DNA of 36,271 nucleotides, from assembly GCA_903922825.1 (NCBI GenBank), contig CAIXVE010000051.1, positions 1-36,271 on the forward strand, read 5' to 3'. Positions 8,499 through 16,760 of this stretch are shown here, piece after piece (positions within the stretch are counted from its first letter, which is position 1; each line of letters starts with the position of its first letter). Under the pieces are notes generated by a model. The model searched no databases. It saw only the letters and a program-made list of their open reading frames with translations, and was not told where the DNA came from. The position numbers and the translations under genes were made by a program. Origin of the DNA: an uncultured Micrococcales bacterium (lineage in GTDB: Bacteria; Actinomycetota; Actinomycetes; Actinomycetales; Microbacteriaceae).

Positions 8499-10136
8499 TT
8501 AGCGACCCAACAATCGCATCAAAGGCTTGGTAAGTGTTTCAATTTCTTTCACTTTCAAGACTCGAAGAATCGCAACATAAACCAGAGCCATGACTGATCC
8601 GATTACAACGCATGTGGTGGCGGATGCAGCGATCGATAAGACAGGGAATGCCCCTGGGTTTGCTCCACCCATTGCTTGCAAAATAGTGAATCCGATAATT
8701 CCAGAGATAACCGCTGCGAAAACAAACTTCGCAGTCGCCAAAGTTATTTTTGCATGCCCCAATGAACCGAATTTTCTCTTGAACATAAAGAAGGCCAAGA
8801 TAGCTTGAACCAAAACTGTTCCACTTGTTACCAGCGACAACGCAACAACAATCCAAATGTGCTCAACATATAAAGCGACAGTTAAAGAACCAACTATGTT
8901 TAGCAACGTTTGAACTGTTGTGAAAATAAATGGTGTTCTCGTATCTTCAAGTGCATAGAAAGCGCGCTGAATCATGAACACATAACTAAATGGCAATAGT
9001 CCAATCACCATCGAGATCACCACGTTGCCTAACGCGATGGCTGCCGGTATTTGCCCTACGAACACGCGAGATATTGGATATGCCAAAACAATTAACGCAG
9101 CAGAGGCAAGAACGCTAATCATCGCTATGGTTCGAAGTCCATCCGATAGATCTGTTTTTAGTTCATCGAACTTCTTCTCCATAGCATGTGTGGACATTCG
9201 AGTGAAATATGCTGTGGCAATCGAGACTGTGGCAACAGAATGGGGGAGCATAAAAATCAACCAGGCAATACTCATCGCAGCAACAGATGCGATAGCGATA
9301 TTCCCAGTGGTAAATATTTCACGACCTCCAATCGCTTTGGAAGCAACTGCTGTTTGAACGACTCCACCGATTTGGGTGATAAGCAACATTCCGAGAGTCC
9401 AAGAAGCGGTTCTCATGGCAGGAGCTAGACCGACTCCACGCCAACCAAAATTCAGGTTGAAACTCAGTCCCATTCGTCGCCAGAACACAAAGAGGATTAG
9501 CGCTTGAGCTGCAACACCAAGAGTTGCAGTTCCTGCTAGAAGAGCTATTTGAGATTGGCCCCAATTCTCGACAGTCCTGGACCCAGTTGGATCAAAACCA
9601 AACTGCCAAATGAATGCCAACATTCCGATTATGGAAACAATGTTGTTAAGAACAGGCGCCCACATATAAGGACCAAACTTGCTTCGAGCGTTTAGAACTT
9701 CACCGAGCAGTGTGTAGAGACCGTAGAAGAAAAGTTGAGGCAAACACCAGTAAGCAAAGGCGGTGGCCAGGGCTAACTGACCGGAACTCCAGCTGTTGGT
9801 GTATAGCTCAACTAGAACTGGGGCAGCCAAGGTGGTGATCACGGTTACCCCACCGAAAATCACGATAGCTAGCGTAAGTAGGCGATCGATATATGCTTTA
9901 CCACCATCGAGGTGTGCCTTCGCTTTAACTATTTGTGGAACCAAGACCGCGTTAAGGACACCGCCAACGATGATTGCATAAACGTTGTTAGGCAATTGAT
10001 TTGCAACGCCGAAAGCATCGGCGGCATTTGTAGTAACACCAATGGTTGCAGCTAAGAGGATGGCTCTAATAATTCCAAGCGCTCTAGAAAAGACTGTGCC
10101 GCTAGCCATGATAAGAGAAGATCGAAGAACGCTCAT
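8499..10136 (-). CDS. murJ: Lipid II flippase MurJ (MviN family)
   Basis: 545 aa multi-TM protein; SSLIMASGTVFSRALGIIRAILLAATIG..., typical MviN/MurJ N-terminus; conserved actinobacterial location. Confidence 0.93.
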   Translation of the reverse strand: MSVLRSSLIMASGTVFSRALGIIRAILLAATIGVTTNAADAFGVANQLPNNVYAIIVGGVLNAVLVPQIVKAKAHLDGGKAYIDRLLTLAIVIFGGVTVITTLAAPVLVELYTNSWSSGQLALATAFAYWCLPQLFFYGLYTLLGEVLNARSKFGPYMWAPVLNNIVSIIGMLAFIWQFGFDPTGSRTVENWGQSQIALLAGTATLGVAAQALILFVFWRRMGLSFNLNFGWRGVGLAPAMRTASWTLGMLLITQIGGVVQTAVASKAIGGREIFTTGNIAIASVAAMSIAWLIFMLPHSVATVSIATAYFTRMSTHAMEKKFDELKTDLSDGLRTIAMISVLASAALIVLAYPISRVFVGQIPAAIALGNVVISMVIGLLPFSYVFMIQRAFYALEDTRTPFIFTTVQTLLNIVGSLTVALYVEHIWIVVALSLVTSGTVLVQAILAFFMFKRKFGSLGHAKITLATAKFVFAAVISGIIGFTILQAMGGANPGAFPVLSIAASATTCVVIGSVMALVYVAILRVLKVKEIETLTKPLMRLLGR

Positions 10137-10627
10137 CAGATATTCCCAACCTTGTTTCTTCTAAACATACGGTAAGCACCGAGTCCGACAAGCACCGCTA
10201 TGAAAATGCCAAACCCAAACAAAATATAGAGCTCGATATCCGGATTGGCGGTAATAGTTAAATCTGTTGTGTTACTTATTCTCAGGTCAGTGAAAGTAGT
10301 CACCCAAACCTTTAAAGTGAACTTGCCATTTGAAATAATTGTGACAGGCAACAAGGCGTCTTTTCTAGAATTTGCAGGAATGGTCAGAGACACATAATCC
10401 TGAACCGTTACAGCAGGGTCAGCGGATCTTGCATGGACTCGAATTCGAACCGCACGATTGTAATTATTTTGGATAGAGACAGGAACTTTTGTGTCTCTAG
10501 AAACCATATTTATGTTTGAACCTTTTACCACGTAAACCTGGGCTTGCGGTAACGCTGCTTGTGCTGGTGCAAACGAAACAGGAACTAAAAACATTGCAGC
10601 TAGAATCATCCGAATTGTTTTAGTCAT
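10136..10627 (-). CDS. Secreted/membrane-anchored protein resembling the C-terminal part of actinobacterial DUF6049 proteins
   Basis: Signal peptide MTKTIRMILAAMFLVPVSFAPAQA, beta-rich VPVSIQNNYNRAVRIRVHARSADPAVTVQDYVSLTIPANSRKDALLPV, C-terminal TM and basic tail; between murJ and NUDIX; ORF extends to 10651. Confidence 0.65.
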   Translation of the reverse strand: MTKTIRMILAAMFLVPVSFAPAQAALPQAQVYVVKGSNINMVSRDTKVPVSIQNNYNRAVRIRVHARSADPAVTVQDYVSLTIPANSRKDALLPVTIISNGKFTLKVWVTTFTDLRISNTTDLTITANPDIELYILFGFGIFIAVLVGLGAYRMFRRNKVGNI

Positions 10628-11075
10628 TTTTTGTCGCCCACTCCTGAACAACCAGAGCTAGCCTTCGTTCGTTCTCGTGAGTTAGTTCCTCTGCGAGCAG
10701 ATCTAAGGGAATCCACCTGACGTCAACAGCTTCTCTATCGGGGTCATTTTCGATAGTTAAAGTTCCACCGGTTTGTTGCATCAAGAAATGATGGACCGTC
10801 TTACTGATAACTGCTGTTGGTGTCGAGAACTCGTAGTGAATGGAGCCGAGCTCCTCAATTATCCTTACCTCTAATCCAGTCTCCTCAAAGACTTCTCGAA
10901 GCGCAGCTTCTGCAATTGTCTCTGATCCTTCAGGGTGTCCTTTGGGCACACACCAGTCGATTCGCCCGCCACGGTTTCGGCGACCAATTGCGGCGACACG
11001 AGGAGAACCATCAGCGGCAAGAACGAAGCCCCCAGCTGAAGTCTCCTCGACGCGAGGTTTTGGTCGAGAGTTCAT
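10620..11075 (-). CDS. NUDIX hydrolase
   Basis: Nudix box GHPEGSETIAEAALREVFEETGLEV. Confidence 0.95.
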   Translation of the reverse strand: MNSRPKPRVEETSAGGFVLAADGSPRVAAIGRRNRGGRIDWCVPKGHPEGSETIAEAALREVFEETGLEVRIIEELGSIHYEFSTPTAVISKTVHHFLMQQTGGTLTIENDPDREAVDVRWIPLDLLAEELTHENERRLALVVQEWATKND

Positions 11076-11120
11076 AGATTCAAGCCTAGCGGCGACAAAT
11101 TCACGGGCATACTTAAATCC

Positions 11121-12539
11121 ATGCGAACTGTTGCAGAGGCTTTAGCCAATCTTCAAAGGACTAGTGATAGTCCTACATTTGGCAAACTCGGCGCTCTGTT
11201 TCAAGCTAAAGGCTTTGAACTGGCGTTGGTTGGGGGGCCAGTTAGAGATGCATTCCTGGGCCGCGCCACCAATGACCTAGATTTCACAACCTCGGCTAAT
11301 CCAGATCAAATTATCGAAGTTCTTAAAGGCAACGTTGACGCTATTTGGGAGATAGGCAAAGAGTTTGGAACTATTGGGGCTCGCATCGGGAATACTCACG
11401 TCGAAATAACTACCTATCGTGCTGAAAGTTATGACCCAGAGTCAAGAAAGCCAGTTGTTTCTTTTGGTACAGATATCAATGAAGATCTATTTAGAAGAGA
11501 TTTCACAATAAATGCAATGGCTTTGCGTTTTCCTGATGGTGTTTTTGTTGACCCATTTAATGGTCTGCAGGATTTGCTTGATGGGGTAATCAGAACTCCG
11601 GGCAAACCCGAGGACAGTTTTAACGACGATCCTTTGAGAATCATGAGAGCAGCCAGGTTTGCATCTCAATTAGGTTTCCTTATCGAAGAGAACACTTTCT
11701 TAGCGATGAAAGCAATGGCTTCACGAATTGAGATTGTTTCTGCTGAAAGAGTTCAAGTTGAATTAGCAAAGCTTTTGCTAGGGGCACAACCTAGAGAGGG
11801 CATTGAGGCCCTAATTGATTCAGGTTTAGCACAGATCATTTTCCCAGAACTTCCAGCACTAAAACTTGAAATAGATGAACATCATCATCACAAGGATGTT
11901 TACCAGCACACGCTTATTGTTTTAGAGCAGGCAATCAGTTACGAGAAACAATACGGTTTGGAAGGCGACCTAGTGTTGCGCTTAGCGGCGCTCATGCATG
12001 ACATAGGTAAACCGAACACCAGAAAACTTGAGAGCGGTGGCGGTGTCACCTTCTATCACCATGATGTTGTGGGGGCTAAGTTAGCGAAGACCAGATTGAG
12101 GGAACTTCGTTTCGATAACGACACCATCAAAGATGTTGCCAGGTTGATTGAATTGCATCTTAGATTTTTTGGCTATAGCGATCAAGCTTGGACCGACTCA
12201 GCCATTAGACGATATGTGAGAGATGCAGATCACCTGCTAACCCGCTTGCATGTTTTAACTCGAGCTGATGTGACTACCAGAAACCAGAAGAAGGCTGAGC
12301 GGTTAGCTTTTGCTTACGATGATTTGGAACACAGGATTGCTGAACTTGAAAAACAGGAAGAGCTGAATGCGCTAAGACCTGATCTTTCGGGCGAAGAGAT
12401 TATGGAAATACTGGGCATAAAGCCTGGTCCTGAGGTCGGTCAGGCCTATAAGTTTCTAATGGAACTAAGGCTTGACGAAGGGGCATTAGACCAGGAGGAA
12501 GCTAAAAAGCGCTTGCTTACCTGGTGGGCTTCAAGGTAG
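11121..12539 (+). CDS. pcnA: CCA tRNA nucleotidyltransferase / poly(A) polymerase family with HD domain
   Basis: LVGGPVRDAFLGRATNDLDFTTSA, RRDFTINAMAL, HD motif LAALMHDIGKP; 472 aa. Confidence 0.95.
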   Translation: MRTVAEALANLQRTSDSPTFGKLGALFQAKGFELALVGGPVRDAFLGRATNDLDFTTSANPDQIIEVLKGNVDAIWEIGKEFGTIGARIGNTHVEITTYRAESYDPESRKPVVSFGTDINEDLFRRDFTINAMALRFPDGVFVDPFNGLQDLLDGVIRTPGKPEDSFNDDPLRIMRAARFASQLGFLIEENTFLAMKAMASRIEIVSAERVQVELAKLLLGAQPREGIEALIDSGLAQIIFPELPALKLEIDEHHHHKDVYQHTLIVLEQAISYEKQYGLEGDLVLRLAALMHDIGKPNTRKLESGGGVTFYHHDVVGAKLAKTRLRELRFDNDTIKDVARLIELHLRFFGYSDQAWTDSAIRRYVRDADHLLTRLHVLTRADVTTRNQKKAERLAFAYDDLEHRIAELEKQEELNALRPDLSGEEIMEILGIKPGPEVGQAYKFLMELRLDEGALDQEEAKKRLLTWWASR

Positions 12540-12599
12540 AGTAGTGAGGTTGCCTGGAAGAAATCCCTGTATTTCTTTATAAAGGCAGCCAATGCATTT

Positions 12600-12655
12600 A
12601 CCCTCCTGTCACGGAAACGCCGTGACCGTATTAGTCCAGAGGAGGTGGGTTAGTC
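12600..12655 (+). promoter_or_regulatory. Structured rpsF leader (candidate ribosomal S6:S18-binding autoregulatory element)
   Basis: Outer CCTCCT (12602-12607) / AGGAGG (12640-12645, the SD); inner GTCACGG-aaacg-CCGTGAC (12608-12614/12620-12626) followed by CCG. Confidence 0.6.
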
Positions 12656-13039
12656 ATGCATAAATACGAGGTCATGGTCATTCTTGACTCAGAGATCGAC
12701 GAAAAAACCGTAAGCAGCAGCTTAGACAAATTCCTCAACGTGATTCGCAACGGTGGAGGCACCGTTGACAGCGTTGATATTTGGGGTCGTCGTCGTTTCA
12801 CCTACGAAATCAACAAGAAAACTGAAGGTATCTACGCGGTCCTTTACCTTACTTGTAACCCAGCAGAAGTTCTTGAGTTGGATCGCCAACTTAAGCTTTC
12901 AGAAGCTGTTGTTCGCACCAAGGTTCTACGCGCTGAAGATGCTGTTTTCAGAATTAACCCTGTTGCAGTTCCTGAGGTCACCGCAAGCGAAGATAAGCCT
13001 GTGCGTGCCAAGAAGACTGCCGTTAAGTCTGCTGAGTAA
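12656..13039 (+). CDS. rpsF: 30S ribosomal protein S6
   Basis: [19 protein letters not shown]...[23 protein letters not shown]. Confidence 0.97.
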   Translation: MHKYEVMVILDSEIDEKTVSSSLDKFLNVIRNGGGTVDSVDIWGRRRFTYEINKKTEGIYAVLYLTCNPAEVLELDRQLKLSEAVVRTKVLRAEDAVFRINPVAVPEVTASEDKPVRAKKTAVKSAE

Positions 13040-13044
13040 TTAGC

Positions 13045-13548
13045 ATGGCTGGAGAACTAACTATTACGGTTGTTGGCAATCTTGCTAACGATCCAGAGTT
13101 ACGTAACACCAACAGTGGTATTGCTTTCGTTGGTTTGAATGTGGCATCAACTCCACGTACATACAACAGAAACACATCAACTTGGGAAGATGGCGAAACC
13201 GTTTGGGTTCGTTGCACAGCTTGGCGTGAAGTTGCTGAGAATGTTGCACGTTCACTTACTAAGGGAACTCGCGTCATCGTCACCGGAAGACTAAAGCCAG
13301 CTTCGGCTTACCAGTCAAACACCGGAGAGGCTCGTGCCTCAATCGAAATTGAAATTGAAGAGATTGGTCCTTCACTTCGCTACGCCACTGCGGCGGTTAC
13401 TCGCAGAGCTCGCGAAGGCCAGGGTGCAGTTGATTCAAACCCATGGAACAATGCTCCTTCCGCACCGGCAGCTCCGTCTGCAACTGGTGATGCGTGGGCC
13501 AACCCAGGTGCCGACGGCTTTGCAGCCGGCGACAGCACCCCGTTCTAA
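13045..13548 (+). CDS. ssb: Single-stranded DNA-binding protein
   Basis: ITVVGNLANDPELRNTNSGIAFVGLNVAS OB fold, acidic tail GDSTPF. Confidence 0.95.
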   Translation: MAGELTITVVGNLANDPELRNTNSGIAFVGLNVASTPRTYNRNTSTWEDGETVWVRCTAWREVAENVARSLTKGTRVIVTGRLKPASAYQSNTGEARASIEIEIEEIGPSLRYATAAVTRRAREGQGAVDSNPWNNAPSAPAAPSATGDAWANPGADGFAAGDSTPF

Positions 13549-13569
13549 GAATTCATAGGAGAAAAGAAA

Positions 13570-13836
13570 ATGGCAGCAAAGGTTAACAGCGACCGCGTCA
13601 AAAAGGGCGGTCGCAATGCAAAGAACCTGAAGAATCTTCCACCAGCGAAACCAATCAAGGTTGGCGTTATCGATTACAAGGACATCGCGACTCTTCGTCG
13701 TTTTGTTACTGATCGTGGCAAGATTCGTTCACGTCGCATCACCGGTGTTTCTGTTCAGGAACAGCGTTTGATTTCAAAGGCAGTTAAAAATGCCCGTGAG
13801 GTAGCTCTGCTTCCTTACGCCGGTTCTGGACGCTAG
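13570..13836 (+). CDS. rpsR: 30S ribosomal protein S18 (no cysteines)
   Basis: [50 protein letters not shown]. Confidence 0.97.
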   Translation: MAAKVNSDRVKKGGRNAKNLKNLPPAKPIKVGVIDYKDIATLRRFVTDRGKIRSRRITGVSVQEQRLISKAVKNAREVALLPYAGSGR

Positions 13837-13847
13837 GAGAGTAAGAG

Positions 13848-14300
13848 ATGTCTAAAGTTATTTTGACTAACGAGGTTTCAGGACTCGGTTCAGCAGGAGA
13901 TGTTGTTGAAGTAAAGAATGGTTATGCACGTAACTACTTGCTTCCACGCGGATTCGCAGTGCTATGGAGCAAGGGTGGCGAGAAGCAGGTTGCACAGATC
14001 AAGGCTGCTCGTGAAGCTCGTGCTCTAGCAACTGTTGAAGAAGCCCAGGATTTGAAGGACCGTCTTCAGGCCAACCCAATCAGACTTGCTGTTAAAGCTG
14101 GTGTTGGTGGTCGTTTGTTCGGCGCAGTTAAGACCGGTGACGTTGCAGCAGCTGTTGCAGCAGCAGGTCTAGGCGAGATCGACAAGCGCAAGGTTGCTTT
14201 CTTCAGCCCAATCCGTTCAACCGGTAACTACGAGGCAACTGTGAAGTTGCACTCAGACCTAACTGCAACCCTAAAACTTCAGGTTGTAGCTAAGAAGTAG
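13848..14300 (+). CDS. rplI: 50S ribosomal protein L9
   Basis: [38 protein letters not shown]. Confidence 0.97.
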   Translation: MSKVILTNEVSGLGSAGDVVEVKNGYARNYLLPRGFAVLWSKGGEKQVAQIKAAREARALATVEEAQDLKDRLQANPIRLAVKAGVGGRLFGAVKTGDVAAAVAAAGLGEIDKRKVAFFSPIRSTGNYEATVKLHSDLTATLKLQVVAKK

Positions 14301-14313
14301 TTCCAAAAGCTTA

Positions 14314-14346
14314 GGTGGCAGGCAGAAATGCCTGCCATTTCGCTTT
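14314..14346 (+). terminator. Rho-independent-type terminator after rplI
   Basis: TGGCAGGCA-gaaa-TGCCTGCCA stem followed by TTTCGCTTT. Confidence 0.8.
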
Positions 14347-14353
14347 AAAGAGC

Positions 14354-14565
14354 TGTGGATAACCTGTGGATAACTCGCATGAAAAGCTTCAAAATTTGAA
14401 ATCTTTCATAACCCTAAATAACTACTTTAGGGTTAGAGTTCAATTACTTATTTACAGTTCAAATCCTTACCATTACTGGCCACCAGTTGGTTATCCACAA
14501 TCCATACACAGGCTTATGCACATGTTCTCCACACACCTATCGGCGTGTTTCATAACTTATCCACA
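14354..14565. promoter_or_regulatory. DnaA-box cluster upstream of dnaB (origin-like arrangement)
   Basis: TGTGGATAA at 14354-14362 and 14365-14373; TTATCCACA at 14491-14499 and 14557-14565; AT-rich spacer with AACCCTAAA/TTTAGGGTT inverted repeat (14410-14418/14426-14434). Confidence 0.75.
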
Positions 14566-14657
14566 GAATAAGTAACAAGCCCATTTGGAGTTAGCATGTC
14601 GATGGTAGATGCTACAAATAAGTTTCTATAGTTTTAGTACCAACAAGGAAGGCATAA

Positions 14658-16007
14658 ATGTCTATCGCACCCACCGGCAAAGCTTTCAGAAGTGAAGATC
14701 GCCTCCTGCCACATGATCTAGTAGCTGAACAAAGCACACTCGGCGGAATGCTACTGTCAGCTGATGTTGTTCACTCGATCCTGGCCGACTCGGTTGTGAG
14801 TGCAAGAGATTTCTATGCCCCTAAACACGAACTCATTTTTGGTGCCATTGTAAATTTGGCCAATCACGGTGAACCAACTGACGTCATCACGGTTAGCGCT
14901 GAGTTAGTAAAACTTGGCAAACTGGCGACTATTGGTGGAGCTGAATATCTGCACGAATTAACTGCAGTTGTTCCTACTGCTGCAAGCGCAAACTATTACG
15001 CAAAGATTGTTCGCGAAAAAGCTATTCTTCGCAGACTAATTGAAGCTGGAACAAGAATTGCTCAACGCGGCTACGACGCCGAAGGTGAAGTAGAAGATTT
15101 AGTTAACATTGCGCAGAACGAAATCTACACAGTTGCGGATGAGTCAACAGGTGCAGACTACAAAAAACTTTTGCAAGCAATGCAAGATGCTGCAGATGAA
15201 ATCGAACTTATTCAAAGAAACGATGGTGTTGCTGGAATCTCAACTGGTTTCACAGAGCTCGATAGAGCGACTAATGGTTTGCACCCAGGACAATTAGTAA
15301 TCATTGCAGCGCGACCTGGTTTAGGTAAGTCAACATTGGCATTAGATATAGCTCGTGAAGCTGCAATCAATCAGAAGAAAGCAACTGCAGTCTTCTCACT
15401 TGAAATGAGCTCAACTGAAATTGCGATGAGACTTCTTTCGGCTGAAACAAGCATTCTTTTGCAGAACATGCGTAAGGGAAGCATCACTGACAACGAGTGG
15501 GCCATCATGGCAGAACGCAGAAGTGCTATCGGAGCTGCACCTCTACTAATTGATGATAGCCCTAATCTAAACATCGTTGAGATAAGGGCGAAGTGTCGTC
15601 GCATGGTGAAAGAATTCGATTTGCAATTAGTGGTAATCGACTACATCCAACTTATGACCTCAGGAAAGAAAGTCGAGAGCCGCCAGCAGGAAGTTTCGGA
15701 GTTCTCAAGATCTCTAAAACTTTTGGCAAAGGAACTTAAAGTTCCAGTTATCGCGCTATCACAGCTAAACAGAAAATCAGAAGACGGAACTATCAAGAAG
15801 CCTGAACTTTCACAGCTTCGTGAATCTGGATCTCTTGAGCAAGACGCAGATGTTGTTATCTTGATTCACAGAGACTTCTCTAACCAAGAGAACACTAGAG
15901 TTGGTGAAGCGGAACTAATTTTGGCAAAGCAAAGAAACGGACCGACTGGGTCATCACAGGTGCTCTTCCAAGGACAGTACTCAAGGTTCGTTAACCCTAA
16001 GGAGTAA
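14658..16007 (+). CDS. dnaB: Replicative DNA helicase DnaB (no intein)
   Basis: LLPHDLVAEQSTLGGMLLS, LVIIAARPGLGKSTLALDIA, VFSLEMSSTEIAMRLL, VVIDYIQLM. Confidence 0.98.
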   Translation: MSIAPTGKAFRSEDRLLPHDLVAEQSTLGGMLLSADVVHSILADSVVSARDFYAPKHELIFGAIVNLANHGEPTDVITVSAELVKLGKLATIGGAEYLHELTAVVPTAASANYYAKIVREKAILRRLIEAGTRIAQRGYDAEGEVEDLVNIAQNEIYTVADESTGADYKKLLQAMQDAADEIELIQRNDGVAGISTGFTELDRATNGLHPGQLVIIAARPGLGKSTLALDIAREAAINQKKATAVFSLEMSSTEIAMRLLSAETSILLQNMRKGSITDNEWAIMAERRSAIGAAPLLIDDSPNLNIVEIRAKCRRMVKEFDLQLVVIDYIQLMTSGKKVESRQQEVSEFSRSLKLLAKELKVPVIALSQLNRKSEDGTIKKPELSQLRESGSLEQDADVVILIHRDFSNQENTRVGEAELILAKQRNGPTGSSQVLFQGQYSRFVNPKE

Positions 16008-16010
16008 TAA

Positions 16011-16535
16011 ATGTTTGCAGCAAATCTTCTGCGAGTAATAACATTCGCAGGCGGTGCGGCATTTCTGATCTTTAGTCAAAATCATTCATTGACTTTAGGT
16101 GTAAATATTCTTTTGTATTTAACAACAGCAACGGGCATCGGTGGATTGGCTTTGTTATTGGTCCCAAAAATAAAAACATCAATGACGAACCTTTTGGTTC
16201 CGTCACTTATTGCCGTATTGATATTTAGCTTTGGAGTGAGTACCTGGTTCTCGGGTGTCGATGCAAGCGATAAAACATTGAGCACACTTCGCGTACTTTT
16301 TGGTTTATTTGTTGCAACCCTTGCTGTTACCGAAATAACTCAATCATTTCTAGATAAAACTGAGGACACACTTGAGCTGCGAATCTCTGGCGGCATAGGC
16401 CTACTGGCTACGCTGGTCTTCTTCTTTGTGCCACTAGACATTTTGAATACTTTAGGAATACTAAGTGCATACCTAGCTTTATCAGCAGTCCAAAGGGCAG
16501 TGTGGATGGCAACCGGTTTTAGGAAGGCAGCCTAA
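16011..16535 (+). CDS. Multi-pass membrane protein of unknown function
   Basis: 174 aa, several hydrophobic segments; starts 3 nt after dnaB. Confidence 0.75.
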   Translation: MFAANLLRVITFAGGAAFLIFSQNHSLTLGVNILLYLTTATGIGGLALLLVPKIKTSMTNLLVPSLIAVLIFSFGVSTWFSGVDASDKTLSTLRVLFGLFVATLAVTEITQSFLDKTEDTLELRISGGIGLLATLVFFFVPLDILNTLGILSAYLALSAVQRAVWMATGFRKAA

Positions 16536-16750
16536 TGAAGAGCAAGACTCCATTTAAGAACGTGTTTGTTATTTCAGTAGTAGCAACTCTGTTTGTTGCG
16601 GTGATCGCTTGGGGCGGGTTCCATGATGTTCTTCGTGTGGAGATAGCTTGTGCAATAACTTTCGTTGTTGTGTTTGTGAGCATTTATCTTTTGAAAGTCG
16701 TTCAAAAAGACGATCCAGATGTGAAGCCTGGCCAACCAAGACTCAAGTGA
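16535..16750 (+). CDS. Small membrane protein (two TM segments) of unknown function
   Basis: 71 aa; start overlaps the upstream stop; hydrophobic segments plus a charged tail. Confidence 0.7.
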   Translation: MKSKTPFKNVFVISVVATLFVAVIAWGGFHDVLRVEIACAITFVVVFVSIYLLKVVQKDDPDVKPGQPRLK

Positions 16751-16760
16751 GTTCTAGTTT

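Noticed and set aside
9025-9428. Antisense ORFs inside murJ (and similar antisense ORFs in dnaA, trxB, the 2-oxoacid dehydrogenase genes, MMPL)
   Set aside because: Overlap strongly supported genes, and their translations lack recognisable domains; treated as shadow ORFs.
14366-14575. 69-aa ORF in the dnaB upstream region
   Set aside because: Lies across the DnaA-box cluster, has a low-complexity AT-driven composition and no plausible ribosome-binding context; most likely non-coding.
14658-16007. Intein in DnaB
   Set aside because: The 449-aa protein is continuous through the Walker A and DYIQLM regions without an insertion.
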